Assembly (NCBI GenBank): GCA_943788875.1
Contig: CALSSA010000002.1
Coordinates: forward strand, 62,001 to 126,000
Length of the DNA: 64,000 nucleotides
Reading direction: 5' to 3'
Source of the DNA: an uncultured Pseudomonadales bacterium
GTDB lineage: Bacteria > Pseudomonadota > Gammaproteobacteria > Pseudomonadales > Porticoccaceae
Shown here: positions 12,211 to 22,186 of the stretch, piece after piece
Layout: each line of letters starts with the position of its first letter
Position numbering within the stretch: the stretch's first letter is position 1
Notes under the pieces: generated by a model
Databases searched by the model: none
What the model was told of the DNA's origin: nothing
What the model saw: the letters and a program-made list of their open reading frames with translations, nothing else
Position numbers and translations under genes: made by a program

Positions 12211-12924
12211 ATGAATAGGAATCTATCAAAATTACTGCAGTCACTTGCAGGTGTTGTAATGTTATCAATGGCCAGTTTGTCTATGGCCGCATCTTATACC
12301 TACGATTTTGACGCTGATGAAGATGAGCGTGGTGGGCAACCATTAAACTTTGGCGATTTGAATGTTTATGGTGGTCACTTAATTGATAATGGTAGTTATG
12401 TCGAACTTGAGAGTGCATATGCGTATCTGGATGCTGGTACCAAGTCTGGTTTGGGTGTCTGTAAAGGATCAGTAGATAATAGTGCTGGCGGCGGAAGCTC
12501 AAGTGCCAACAAATGCTTTACTGCTACTGGTGGCTGGGCTAGCTCAGATGACAATATGCAGGTTAATGAAGTGCTTGGCTTTGTTTTTGACGCAGCGAAG
12601 ATTATTTCCAATGTCGGAATTAATGGCGCTCATGAAGATATGCCCGATGGCACCAAGATCTTGATATGGACTGATACTGGTGGTTTCGATCTGCTGGAAG
12701 TTATAGCCGGTAAAATCTCTCTTGGCTTCGAGCTGACTGAGATGGCGATCTTTGGTCCTCTTGGTGGCTGGTATGCCAGCCAGTGGAAATGGGGGCGAGG
12801 CACCACAGCTGATCAGCTTTATATTGCTGGTATCAACGCTGTGCCAATCCCTGCAGCAGCATGGTTGTTCGGTTCGGCATTACTTGGACTGACTGGCCTG
12901 CGCCGTCGTAAGATGGCTGTATAG
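12211..12924 (+). CDS. VPLPA/PEP-CTERM-type sorted exoprotein
   Basis: Signal peptide (MNRNLSKLLQSLAGVVMLSMASLSMAAS) and C-terminal VPIPAAAWLFGSALLGLTGLRRRKMAV: sorting motif, TM helix, basic tail. Start at internal Met 12211. Confidence 0.85.
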   Translation: MNRNLSKLLQSLAGVVMLSMASLSMAASYTYDFDADEDERGGQPLNFGDLNVYGGHLIDNGSYVELESAYAYLDAGTKSGLGVCKGSVDNSAGGGSSSANKCFTATGGWASSDDNMQVNEVLGFVFDAAKIISNVGINGAHEDMPDGTKILIWTDTGGFDLLEVIAGKISLGFELTEMAIFGPLGGWYASQWKWGRGTTADQLYIAGINAVPIPAAAWLFGSALLGLTGLRRRKMAV

Positions 12925-12941
12925 GTTACCAACCTAAGAAT

Positions 12942-12975
12942 AAAAAAAACCCCAGCGCAGGCTGGGGTTTTTTTA
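12942..12975. terminator. Bidirectional rho-independent terminator between convergent genes
   Basis: AAAAAAAACCCCAGC-GCAG-GCTGGGGTTTTTTT. Confidence 0.9.
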
Positions 12976-12993
12976 TGGGCCAAGTTAACGACT

Positions 12994-13254
12994 TTATTTC
13001 GACATCATGTTATCCAATGCATCGGCTGCGTCATCCAGACTATCTGAGGCATCGTCCATCGCCTCATCTGCCATTTCGTCCATGGCTTCTACTGCGTTAT
13101 CGATTGCTCCCATGGCCTCGTCTTTTTGTGTACTTTCTGGCATGGCTGATGTTGCAGCTGCAGACTCAGCGTCTGATCCCGAGTCGCCGCTGTCGCATGC
13201 GTTGAGTCCGAGGGTGGCAAGAATGGCAAACAGTAACAGGTAACTATGTTTCAT
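12994..13254 (-). CDS. Small acidic Ala/Asp/Met-rich lipoprotein
   Basis: MKHSYLLLFAILATLGLNACDSGDSG has a lipobox (LNAC). Remainder is repetitive, e.g. DEMADEAMDDASDSLDDAADALDNMM. Confidence 0.7.
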   Translation of the reverse strand: MKHSYLLLFAILATLGLNACDSGDSGSDAESAAATSAMPESTQKDEAMGAIDNAVEAMDEMADEAMDDASDSLDDAADALDNMMSK

Positions 13255-13534
13255 AATTTAACTCCTAACCGGATTATTTTAAGGATATGCGTTTGAAGCA
13301 TAGTCAAGTCAGCATGGGCATGCCAGATTCTTTTTGGTCAGTTTCTCGCCAGTTTTTCTGATTGTTTTCGGCTTTGTTGGCTTTGCCTGCAAATAGAGGC
13401 TGAAACATTGTTTAAGTGGTTGCTGATTTTCAGGTGCTGTGGCAAAATTCACGCCCTTTTTGGCTGGGGCTGCAGACTGCGCAATGTAAACGCTGGGTCT
13501 GGCCTGACAAAGCAGTCAAAACAACAAGGTTTAT

Positions 13535-13619
13535 GCGAGTGTGGCGGAATTGGTAGACGCGCTAGATTTAGGTTCTAGTGTCTTAGGATGTGAGAGTTCG
13601 AGTCTCTCCACTCGCACCA
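13535..13619 (+). tRNA. tRNA-Leu, anticodon TAG
   Basis: Acceptor stem GCGAGTG/CACTCGC, D-loop TGGCGGAATTGGTAGACGC, anticodon arm CTAGA-TTTAGGT-TCTAG, long variable arm, T-arm GAGAGTTCGAGTCTCTC, encoded ACCA. Confidence 0.95.
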
Positions 13620-13651
13620 TAATTTATAATGTTTTTAAATGAGGATAACCC

Positions 13652-14962
13652 ATGCAGGTTTCTATTGAGTCGAGCACAGGTCTGGAGCGTCAGCTGAAGA
13701 TTGGTGTACCTGCCGACAAGATTGATCAAGAAGTGACAGATCGTTTGCAGAAGGCCACCAAGACTGTTTCCATTAAGGGCTTCCGCAAAGGAAAAGTACC
13801 GCTGCGGGTTGTCAAACAGCATTATGGTAAAGGCGTTCGCCAGGAAGTGATTGGAGAAATCGTTAACTCCAGCTTCTATGAAGCCATTCAGAAAGAAGAG
13901 CTGCGCCCTGTGGGTCAGCCGCGTATTGACGATATCAAAGATGCTGAGGGTCAGGATCTTGAATACCTGGCAATTTTTGAAGTGTATCCTGAAGTTAAGC
14001 TCGCAGATCTGAGCAAAGTGAAGGTGACCCGCCCGGTTGCTGACGTAAATGCGGAAGATGTAGAGAAGATGATTGGCGTGCTGCGTGATCAGCAGGCGAC
14101 ATTCACAGTGACAGAGAAAGCCGCTGATGATGGCGATCAGGTCAATATAGACTTTGTCGGCACGCACAAGAAAGAAGAGTTTGCTGGCGGCAGTGCTGAA
14201 GCACAGGATCTGGTTTTAGGCTCTAACAGTATGATTCCGGGGTTTGAAGATGGCCTGGTTGGTGTTAGCGCCGGTGACGAAACTGTCTTGAAGCTCAAAT
14301 TCCCCAAAGATTATCATTCCGAGGAACTGAAAGGTAAGGCGGTTCAGTTCGCGGTTAAGGTTAATTCGGTGTCTGCCAAGCAGATGCCTGAAATGGACGA
14401 TGAGTTTTTCAAGCTTTACGGCGTTGATGCTGGTGGCGAAGAGAAATTCCGCGAAGACATTGAAGCCAACATGGAGCGTGAACTGCGCAATGCAATCCGC
14501 ACCAAGGTTAAGAATCGCGTAATGGACCAGCTGTTTAGCCTCAACAAGGTTGATGTCCCAGCGGCCCTGATCAACAACGAAGTTACCCAGCTCAAGCAGC
14601 AGATGGTGCAGCAGTTTGGTGGTGGTCAGCAAATCGATCTGAGCATGCTGCCAGACGAAATGTTTAAAGAGAAAGCCGAACGTCGCGCCGCTCTGGGTGT
14701 AATTGTGTCTGAAGTGGTTAAGGTAGAAGAATTGACCCCAGACGAAGAAAAAGTTCGTGCCCGCGTGGATGAAATTGCCTCAACCTATGAGCAGCCTCAT
14801 GAAGTCGTGGACTATTATTACAGCAAGCCTGAACTACTAAGCTCAGTAGAAGCAGTGGTCCTCGAAGATCAGGTAACTGAGCTGGTACTGTCCAAGGCCA
14901 AGGTTAAAGACGAAACCCAGCCTTACGATGAGGTTGTAAAACCGGACCCTGAGGCAGTATAA
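13652..14962 (+). CDS. tig: Trigger factor
   Basis: MQVSIESSTGLERQLKIGVPADKI...KGFRKGKVPLRVVKQHYG, a PPIase FKBP-like domain, and synteny with clpP-clpX-lon. Confidence 0.97.
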   Translation: MQVSIESSTGLERQLKIGVPADKIDQEVTDRLQKATKTVSIKGFRKGKVPLRVVKQHYGKGVRQEVIGEIVNSSFYEAIQKEELRPVGQPRIDDIKDAEGQDLEYLAIFEVYPEVKLADLSKVKVTRPVADVNAEDVEKMIGVLRDQQATFTVTEKAADDGDQVNIDFVGTHKKEEFAGGSAEAQDLVLGSNSMIPGFEDGLVGVSAGDETVLKLKFPKDYHSEELKGKAVQFAVKVNSVSAKQMPEMDDEFFKLYGVDAGGEEKFREDIEANMERELRNAIRTKVKNRVMDQLFSLNKVDVPAALINNEVTQLKQQMVQQFGGGQQIDLSMLPDEMFKEKAERRAALGVIVSEVVKVEELTPDEEKVRARVDEIASTYEQPHEVVDYYYSKPELLSSVEAVVLEDQVTELVLSKAKVKDETQPYDEVVKPDPEAV

Positions 14963-14978
14963 GCCCCCAGGATAGTTA

Positions 14979-15004
14979 CTGGCCCGGAGATCAATCCGGT
15001 CCAG
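14979..15004 (+). other. Inverted repeat/RNA hairpin between tig and clpP
   Basis: CTGGCCCGGA-GATCAA-TCCGGTCCAG: 10-bp arms, one mismatch, no T-run. Confidence 0.5.
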
Positions 15005-15081
15005 CCTCTGACCGCGTATACAGGCTGTTGTTAAAAGGCTAGCATAGCCTTTCATTTAGAAATTAATTAAGCGAGGATGCA

Positions 15082-15717
15082 ATGAATTTCCAACTCCCAA
15101 CAGGTATAAGCGGCATTCCAGAAACGGAAGCCAGTGGCTTGGTGCCGATGGTTGTTGAGCAAAGCTCAAGAGGTGAGCGAGCCTACGACATCTACTCCAG
15201 GCTTTTGAAAGAAAGAGTTATCTTCCTTGTTGGACAAGTTGAAGATCATATGGCCAACCTTATTGTGGCCCAGATGCTATTCCTTGAATCAGAAAACCCC
15301 GATAAAGATATTCACCTGTATATTAATTCACCCGGTGGTTCAGTGACTGCAGGCCTGTCTATTTATGACACAATGCAGTTTATCAAGCCGGACGTCAGCA
15401 CCATGTGTATTGGTCAGGCGGCGTCCATGGGAGCATTCCTGCTGACCGCTGGTGCTGAAGGCAAGCGTTTCTGTCTGCCCAATTCGCGTACCATGATTCA
15501 CCAGCCAAGTGGCGGTGCTCAGGGTCAGGCTACCGATATCCATATCCAGTCGCAAGAGATCCTTAAGATCAAAGAGCGCCTTAATAATTTGATGGCTAAA
15601 CATACTGGCCAAACTGTCGATAAAGTGACCGAGGATACTGAGCGGGATAACTTTATGAGTGCCGAAGAGTCGAAAGAGTATGGGCTCATTGATGAGGTGC
15701 TGGACAAAAGAGGGTAG
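15082..15717 (+). CDS. clpP: ATP-dependent Clp protease proteolytic subunit
   Basis: [34 protein letters not shown] and [18 protein letters not shown] carry the catalytic Ser/His motifs. Confidence 0.98.
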   Translation: MNFQLPTGISGIPETEASGLVPMVVEQSSRGERAYDIYSRLLKERVIFLVGQVEDHMANLIVAQMLFLESENPDKDIHLYINSPGGSVTAGLSIYDTMQFIKPDVSTMCIGQAASMGAFLLTAGAEGKRFCLPNSRTMIHQPSGGAQGQATDIHIQSQEILKIKERLNNLMAKHTGQTVDKVTEDTERDNFMSAEESKEYGLIDEVLDKRG

Positions 15718-15726
15718 AGTGGGTAG

Positions 15727-15748
15727 TCTTCTAACTAATGGTAGAAGA
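15727..15748 (+). other. Inverted repeat/RNA hairpin between clpP and clpX
   Basis: TCTTCTA-ACTAATGG-TAGAAGA perfect 7-bp stem. Confidence 0.45.
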
Positions 15749-15804
15749 TTGCACCTGTAAGTGTTTGTTTTATATGCCTTTTGCTAGAGTTGCAGGAGAG
15801 AGAA

Positions 15805-17097
15805 ATGAGTGACAATGATACCTTGGGAGATGGCGGGAAACTGCTTTTTTGCTCCTTTTGTGGTAAAAACCAAAATGAAGTCCGTCGCCTGATCGCTGGT
15901 CCCTCAGTGTACATCTGTGACGAATGTGTCGATCTCTGCAACGATATTATCTCCGAAGAAACACAGGTTACCGAGGCTGACAGCAGCCCCGATAGGCTTC
16001 CCGTACCCACAGAAATTAAACATCTCCTCGACGAATATGTAGTCGGCCAAGAGAGAGCTAAACGAATCTTGTCAGTTGCGGTATACAATCATTACAAGCG
16101 GCTACAGGTTAGCGAGCAGACTGGTGCCGACAAATCCGAAGTTGAGTTGGGTAAAAGTAACATTCTGCTGATTGGCCCCACAGGCAGTGGTAAAACATTA
16201 CTGGCTGAAACTCTGGCGCGGATGCTGGATGTGCCATTTACGATTGCCGATGCGACCACCTTAACCGAAGCAGGTTATGTGGGAGAAGATGTTGAAAACA
16301 TCATCCAGAAACTGCTTCAAAAATGCGACTACGATGTCGATAAAGCCCAGCGCGGTATTGTCTATATCGATGAGATCGACAAGATTTCACGCAAGTCAGA
16401 CAATCCATCAATTACCAGAGATGTGTCAGGTGAAGGCGTTCAGCAAGCACTGCTTAAGCTGATTGAAGGAACCGTTGCCTCTGTTCCGCCACAGGGTGGC
16501 CGCAAGCATCCCCAGCAGGAATTCCTGCAGGTAGACACCTCTAATATCCTGTTTGTCTGTGGCGGTGCTTTTGCCGGATTGGAAAAAGTGATCCGCGATC
16601 GCTCGGAAAAGGGCGGCATAGGCTTTAGCGCCGAGGTCAACAGCAAAGACAGCCAGAAGTCTATTGGTGAAACCCTGCTGGATGTTGAACCCAGTGACCT
16701 GATCGGCTACGGCTTGATTCCAGAATTTATTGGTCGTCTGCCAGTGGTGGCAACATTGCAGGAACTGGATCGTGATGCTCTGGTGAATATTCTGGTTGAG
16801 CCAAAGAATGCACTTTACAAGCAATATCAGTCATTGTTTGCCATGGAGTCAGTGGAGCTGGATCTACGCGGGGATGCGCTGGACGCGATTGCCGATAAAG
16901 CTATTGAGCGCAAGACTGGAGCTCGAGGGCTGAGGTCTATCCTTGAAACAGTGCTGCTCGACACCATGTACAAAATACCATCTGAACCAGATGTCATAAA
17001 AGTGGTTGTTGATGGTTCAGTAATCAACGGCGAGAATGAACCGCTGCTGGTTTACGAACATCAAGAGACAAAGAAAGTAGCTTCGGACGAAGGCTAA
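15805..17097 (+). CDS. clpX: ATP-dependent Clp protease ATP-binding subunit ClpX
   Basis: Zinc finger [32 protein letters not shown], Walker [18 protein letters not shown]. Confidence 0.98.
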   Translation: MSDNDTLGDGGKLLFCSFCGKNQNEVRRLIAGPSVYICDECVDLCNDIISEETQVTEADSSPDRLPVPTEIKHLLDEYVVGQERAKRILSVAVYNHYKRLQVSEQTGADKSEVELGKSNILLIGPTGSGKTLLAETLARMLDVPFTIADATTLTEAGYVGEDVENIIQKLLQKCDYDVDKAQRGIVYIDEIDKISRKSDNPSITRDVSGEGVQQALLKLIEGTVASVPPQGGRKHPQQEFLQVDTSNILFVCGGAFAGLEKVIRDRSEKGGIGFSAEVNSKDSQKSIGETLLDVEPSDLIGYGLIPEFIGRLPVVATLQELDRDALVNILVEPKNALYKQYQSLFAMESVELDLRGDALDAIADKAIERKTGARGLRSILETVLLDTMYKIPSEPDVIKVVVDGSVINGENEPLLVYEHQETKKVASDEG

Positions 17098-17102
17098 CAA
17101 CA

Positions 17103-17128
17103 AGGCGGCGCAAGCCGCCTTTTTTGTA
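17103..17128 (+). terminator. Rho-independent terminator after clpX
   Basis: AGGCGGC-GCAA-GCCGCCTTTTTTG. Confidence 0.85.
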
Positions 17129-17269
17129 TCTGTCACAATAAATATCCGCAGGCGGAGCAAAATTTGCGTGCCGGAGGTTGTTTTTATCCTGCACGGCCCA
17201 ATATAGAAAGCTAGCTGTTAAATTAAGCGGCACGTATTTAACTTCAAAAATCTGTACAAAGAGGTAAAG

Positions 17270-19684
17270 ATGGGTTCCAAAGATATTGATTCAGACGAGG
17301 CAATCTATCCATTGCTGCCACTCCGTGATGTGGTGGTCTATCCCCATATGGTGGTGCCGTTGTTTGTGGGTAGAGAAAAGTCGATTGTAGCCCTGGAATA
17401 TGTCATGGAGGCCGACAAGCAGATTGTTTTGGTAGCACAGAAAAATGCCACTGAAGACAATCCCGGCCTCGAAGATATTTATGAAGTAGGTACTCTGGCC
17501 ACCATTCTGCAGATGCTTAAACTTCCTGACGGCACTCTCAAAGTACTGGTGGAAGGCGTTAGTCGAGTTAAACTGGTCAATGCCCATGAAGGTGAGGCTT
17601 TCCTGCAGACCTCAAGTGAAGAACTCAGTGGCGAACCGGTGGAAGAGCCTGAAGCTGATGCTCTGAACCGCACCACCATCTCATTGTTTGAGCAGTACGT
17701 TAACCTGAGTAAAAAAATTCCTGCAGAGGTTATTACCACAGTCAGCGGCATAGAAGATGCCGACCGCCTGGCCGATACCATTGCCTCTCATATGACCCTC
17801 AATCTTGAGCAAAAGCAGGATGTGCTCGAGATTGCTGATCTGTCCGAGCGTTTTGAGCATCTGATGAGCCTGATGGAATCCGAGATTGATCTATTCCAGA
17901 TCGAAAAGCGCATTCGCGGGCGAGTCAAAAAGCAGATGGAAAAGAGTCAGCGCGAGTACTACCTGAATGAGCAGATGAAGGCTATTCAGAAAGAACTGGG
18001 AGATATGGACGAATCTGTATCCGAACTCGACCAGCTGGAAAAGAAAATTACAGACGTGGGCATGCCCAAGGCAGCCCTGGAAAAGACCCAGTCAGAAATG
18101 GGCAAGCTAAAGATGATGTCGCCCATGTCAGCGGAAGCCTCAGTGTTACGCAACTACATTGACTGGATGGTGGGCGTGCCGTGGAAAAATCGCAGCAGAG
18201 TAAAGCACAACCTGGTCAATGCGGAGGAATCTCTGAACCAGGATCATCATGGCCTGGAAGAAGTCAAAGAGCGCATTCTCGAATTTCTGGCGGTTCAGCA
18301 GCGAGTTAAAAAACTCAAGGGCCCAGTACTTTGCCTGGTTGGACCCCCAGGTGTGGGCAAGACATCTCTGGGTGAATCCATCGCCAAAGCTACAGGTCGT
18401 AAGTTTGTGCGTATGAGTCTGGGTGGTGTGCGTGATGAATCCGAAATTCGCGGTCACCGCAGAACCTACATAGGTTCATTGCCCGGTAAATTAATCCAGA
18501 AGCTATCCAAAGTGGGCACCAAAAACCCGCTATTCCTGCTCGATGAAATCGATAAGATGGGTATGGATAACCGCGGCGACCCAGCCTCGGCATTGCTGGA
18601 AGTGCTGGATCCAGAGCAGAACCACACCTTCAATGATCATTATCTAGAGGTCGACTACGATCTCTCTGAGGTGATGTTTATCTGCACTGCCAACTCTATG
18701 AATATTCCAGGCCCATTACTGGATCGCATGGAAGTTATTCGTATTCCCGGGTACACCGAGGACGAAAAAGTAAAGATTGCAGAAAAATATCTGGTGCCGA
18801 AGCAGCGCAGTGCTAACGGGCTGAAAGAAGCAGAATTGGGTATTACTGAAGACGCATTGAAAGATACCATCAGATATTACACCAGAGAAGCCGGTGTGCG
18901 TGGCTTAGAGCGCGATATTGCCAAGATCTGCCGTAAGACAGTGACTCGGCATGTGCGCGACGACCAGCGCTCAAATGACGTTGTAGGTCCTTCAGAGCTG
19001 GAAGATATGCTCGGTGTTCGCCGTTTTGATTACGGGCGCGCCGAAGCAGAGAATCAGGTAGGTCAGGTCACAGGTCTGGCCTGGACACAGGTGGGCGGAG
19101 AGCTGCTGACCATCGAGGCATCGGCCATTCCAGGTAAGGGCAGGGTTATTAAGACCGGTTCTCTGGGCGACGTTATGCAGGAATCCATTCAGGCAGCGCT
19201 TACAGTCGTTCGCAGTCGTGCCATGACTTTGGGCGTGCGCAAAGACTTTTATCAGGAAAATGACCTGCATATTCACGTTCCAGAAGGGGCCACTCCGAAA
19301 GATGGGCCATCAGCTGGTGTCGGCATGTGTACCGCACTGGTATCGGTTTTAACCGGCATTCCAGTTAAGGCAGACGTAGCTATGACCGGTGAAATTACAC
19401 TACGTGGGCAAGTTTTAAAGATCGGCGGACTTAAAGAAAAGCTGCTGGCAGCTCATCGTGGAGGCATCACAACCGTGGTCATTCCCCACGACAATGCCAG
19501 TGATTTGAAGGAGATACCGGACAATATTAAAGCGGACCTCGAAATATGTCCGGTGAAGTGGATTGACGAGGTTTTGCAGATTGCATTACAGGATTCGCCC
19601 ACTGCTCTGAGCGAAGAAGAGTTCAATCAAACTGGCGCCGCCGAAAAAAATGCTGATTCGGGCGCTAGGCCAAGTACACACTAG
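17270..19684 (+). CDS. lon: ATP-dependent protease Lon
   Basis: N-terminal LPLLPLRDVVVYPHMVVPLFVGR, Walker A GPPGVGKTSLG, catalytic PKDGPSAGVGM. Confidence 0.98.
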   Translation: MGSKDIDSDEAIYPLLPLRDVVVYPHMVVPLFVGREKSIVALEYVMEADKQIVLVAQKNATEDNPGLEDIYEVGTLATILQMLKLPDGTLKVLVEGVSRVKLVNAHEGEAFLQTSSEELSGEPVEEPEADALNRTTISLFEQYVNLSKKIPAEVITTVSGIEDADRLADTIASHMTLNLEQKQDVLEIADLSERFEHLMSLMESEIDLFQIEKRIRGRVKKQMEKSQREYYLNEQMKAIQKELGDMDESVSELDQLEKKITDVGMPKAALEKTQSEMGKLKMMSPMSAEASVLRNYIDWMVGVPWKNRSRVKHNLVNAEESLNQDHHGLEEVKERILEFLAVQQRVKKLKGPVLCLVGPPGVGKTSLGESIAKATGRKFVRMSLGGVRDESEIRGHRRTYIGSLPGKLIQKLSKVGTKNPLFLLDEIDKMGMDNRGDPASALLEVLDPEQNHTFNDHYLEVDYDLSEVMFICTANSMNIPGPLLDRMEVIRIPGYTEDEKVKIAEKYLVPKQRSANGLKEAELGITEDALKDTIRYYTREAGVRGLERDIAKICRKTVTRHVRDDQRSNDVVGPSELEDMLGVRRFDYGRAEAENQVGQVTGLAWTQVGGELLTIEASAIPGKGRVIKTGSLGDVMQESIQAALTVVRSRAMTLGVRKDFYQENDLHIHVPEGATPKDGPSAGVGMCTALVSVLTGIPVKADVAMTGEITLRGQVLKIGGLKEKLLAAHRGGITTVVIPHDNASDLKEIPDNIKADLEICPVKWIDEVLQIALQDSPTALSEEEFNQTGAAEKNADSGARPSTH

Positions 19685-19854
19685 AGTTAAACTAATTGAT
19701 GAAATTTAAAAAGTAAGCTTGACCGGGCTCTAGGCTGTTGGTATAAAGTTGGTGTAGAAGGCGCTTTTATCTAGGGTTTCCAAGCAATGCAGACCAAATC
19801 AGCGACCTTTTCATCTCAACAGGATCAATCAACTCCATAAGAAAGGGGAATACC

Positions 19855-20127
19855 GTGAACAAATCTGAATTAATCGATGCAATCGCTGATGGCGCAGACA
19901 TCTCTAAAGCTTCTGCTGGCCGTGCTCTGGATTCCGCATTAGATGCGATTACAGGCGCTCTAAAAAATGGTGACCAGGTTTCTCTGGTTGGATTTGGTAC
20001 CTATGCTGTTAAGCACCGCGCAGCTCGCGCTGGTCGCAACCCACAGACTGGTGCAGAAATTCAAATTAAAGCTGCCAACGTGCCAAGCTTCAAAGCAGGT
20101 AAGGCTCTGAAAGACGCAGTAAATTAA
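19855..20127 (+). CDS. hupB: DNA-binding protein HU-beta
   Basis: [53 protein letters not shown] start; downstream of lon. Confidence 0.96.
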   Translation: MNKSELIDAIADGADISKASAGRALDSALDAITGALKNGDQVSLVGFGTYAVKHRAARAGRNPQTGAEIQIKAANVPSFKAGKALKDAVN

Positions 20128-20172
20128 GTTATTCACTGGGGGATTCTCTTACTGAGTGAAGACCCTGGTTTT

Positions 20173-20203
20173 GAAAGGCGCATCATTGATGCGCCTTTTT
20201 CTT
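20173..20203 (+). terminator. Rho-independent terminator after hupB
   Basis: AAAGGCGCATC-ATT-GATGCGCCTTTTTCTT. Confidence 0.85.
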
Positions 20204-20219
20204 ATTAGGACAAAGACAA

Positions 20220-22073
20220 ATGTTGGATAGTTTTAGAAGTAATATGCGTGGCACCGCCCTAGTGATTGTTGTCATTATTGGCGCCGTATTTGTATTCTCA
20301 GGTACAGGATCTTTATTCCTGTCCGGGCCAGGCTCCGAAGTCGCCGTGGTGATTAATGGTGAAAATGTTAGTACGTTGCGCGTGCAGCAAGTAATGGCCA
20401 CCGAAAAGCAGAGGATTCTTGGTGAGAACCAAGGTTTAGATCCAGCGCTGCTCGATGACGAGCTGTTAAAGCCTGGTGTTATCCAGCGCATCATCGCCAG
20501 CACCGCGCTTGCCCAGTCAGCCGCAGAGCAAGGTTTTGTGATATCCGCCAAGCAGGTTAGCGAACTTCTGATCGCCGCAGAAGGTTTTCAGGTTGATGGT
20601 CGTTTTGATCAGCGGACCTTTGAATATGCCGTTCGCCAGCAGGGCTACACCAGCGCCTCCTTCGTTAACATGGTTAAAAAGGACCTGGTTATCCAGCAAC
20701 TTATTGAGGCGATCAACAGCACAAACTTTGTCACTGAAGCCGAAATTGCCAGCCTAGCTAAATTTACTCAGCAGACCAGAGATTATTACTATCTGACATT
20801 GCCAGTGCAGCCAATCGCAGACACAGTCAGCATCTCTGCGCAGCAGGTTGGTGAATACTACGAACAGAATAAAGCCCAATATCAGACTGAAATTGCAGTA
20901 TCGGTAGAAGCCATAGAGTTGAGTCCTGCCTCACTTGTGGGTTCACAAACTGTGACAGAAGACCAGATCCAGGCTCGCTTTGATCAGGAATCTGAGGGTG
21001 CAGACCTCACAGAACAACTTCAAGCAGCGCATATCTTTCTGTCCGATGCCTCAGATGAAAAGCTTCAGGCAATTCAGGCAAGACTAGATGCCGGCGATGA
21101 TTTTGCCGCCCTAGCAGCAGAGTACTCCGAAGACTTTGTATCCGCAGAGGTCGGTGGTGACCTAGGTTTCACCAATGGAGATACTTTCCCTGAGGCGTTT
21201 GAAGCTGCTCTGGCCAAGCTTGAACAGGGCCAGGTATCAGCGCCAGTGCAGACAGAAACAGGTACCCATTTTATAAAGCTGCTCAACCGGCAGCAGCAGA
21301 CGTTTGAGCTGGCCTCAGAGCGCGGCCGAATTGAGCGGGAACTGCTTAACGAAGCTGCCACAGATCTACTGGTCGAAAAGCTCGAAATGCTTAAAGAATT
21401 AAGCTATAGCTCAAAGACTCTGGCAGCAGTTGCCACTGATCTTGGTCTCGAGCTGCAGATCACCGAGCCATTCTCCCGCCAGGGAGGTGTCGGCATAGCG
21501 GCTTACCCTGCGGTTATCAAAGCGGCATTTAGTGCCCAAGTGATGGAAGAACAGTACGCCAGTGACGTGATGGAGCTGGGTGATGACCGTCATGTCGTGA
21601 TCAAGCTCAAAGAATCCTTCCCAGCGCGTCAGAAAGAGCTTTCCGAAGTCCGTAGCTCAGTGGTTGCCGCTCTTGAAGCAACCACTATTCGTCAGCGTAT
21701 CGCCGAGCAGGGCGCAGCATTGCTGGCTAAGGTTGAAGCCGGGGACTCTGTAGAGTCTGTGGCCAAAGCCAAAGGCCTTGATTGGCAGGTTGCCAATGGC
21801 GTCAAGCGTATTTCAAACACAGTTAACGCAGAGGTTCGAGACAATGTGTTCCAGATGTCAATTCCGGCTGGCAGAGCACAACATACAAGCTTCTATGCCG
21901 CCAATGGCGACTATGTACTGGCTTCCCTGACCAATGTCACCGTGGGCGATATCAGTAATCTGAGTGCAGCTGAGAGAACAAGTCTGGTAGCAGCAGTGCA
22001 GACCGCCAAAGGCCGCCACGATGTGCAGGCCTATCAGCAAAGCTTGCTCGCCAATGCAGATGTTGTTCAGTAA
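20220..22073 (+). CDS. ppiD: Peptidyl-prolyl cis-trans isomerase D (SurA-N/parvulin)
   Basis: MLDSFRSNMRGTALVIVVIIGAVFVFSG N-terminal anchor; parvulin core AAEYSEDFVSAEVGGDLGF; synteny downstream of hupB. Confidence 0.93.
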   Translation: MLDSFRSNMRGTALVIVVIIGAVFVFSGTGSLFLSGPGSEVAVVINGENVSTLRVQQVMATEKQRILGENQGLDPALLDDELLKPGVIQRIIASTALAQSAAEQGFVISAKQVSELLIAAEGFQVDGRFDQRTFEYAVRQQGYTSASFVNMVKKDLVIQQLIEAINSTNFVTEAEIASLAKFTQQTRDYYYLTLPVQPIADTVSISAQQVGEYYEQNKAQYQTEIAVSVEAIELSPASLVGSQTVTEDQIQARFDQESEGADLTEQLQAAHIFLSDASDEKLQAIQARLDAGDDFAALAAEYSEDFVSAEVGGDLGFTNGDTFPEAFEAALAKLEQGQVSAPVQTETGTHFIKLLNRQQQTFELASERGRIERELLNEAATDLLVEKLEMLKELSYSSKTLAAVATDLGLELQITEPFSRQGGVGIAAYPAVIKAAFSAQVMEEQYASDVMELGDDRHVVIKLKESFPARQKELSEVRSSVVAALEATTIRQRIAEQGAALLAKVEAGDSVESVAKAKGLDWQVANGVKRISNTVNAEVRDNVFQMSIPAGRAQHTSFYAANGDYVLASLTNVTVGDISNLSAAERTSLVAAVQTAKGRHDVQAYQQSLLANADVVQ

Positions 22074-22103
22074 AGGGCGCTAGTACACAAACAGCATAGA
22101 TAT

Positions 22104-22132
22104 AAAAAAGGCAGGGTTACCTGCCTTTTTTA
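22104..22132. terminator. Bidirectional terminator between ppiD and mltD
   Basis: AAAAAAGGCAGG-GTTA-CCTGCCTTTTTTA. Confidence 0.85.
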
Positions 22133-22186
22133 TATCCATCAAAAACTTAGCGCTTTAAATAGCCTAGGCTCTAAATACTCAGACCT

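Noticed and set aside
13583-14167. 194-aa minus-strand ORF antisense to tRNA-Leu/tig
   Set aside because: Overlaps a tRNA and most of the tig 5' region; composition looks like antisense noise.
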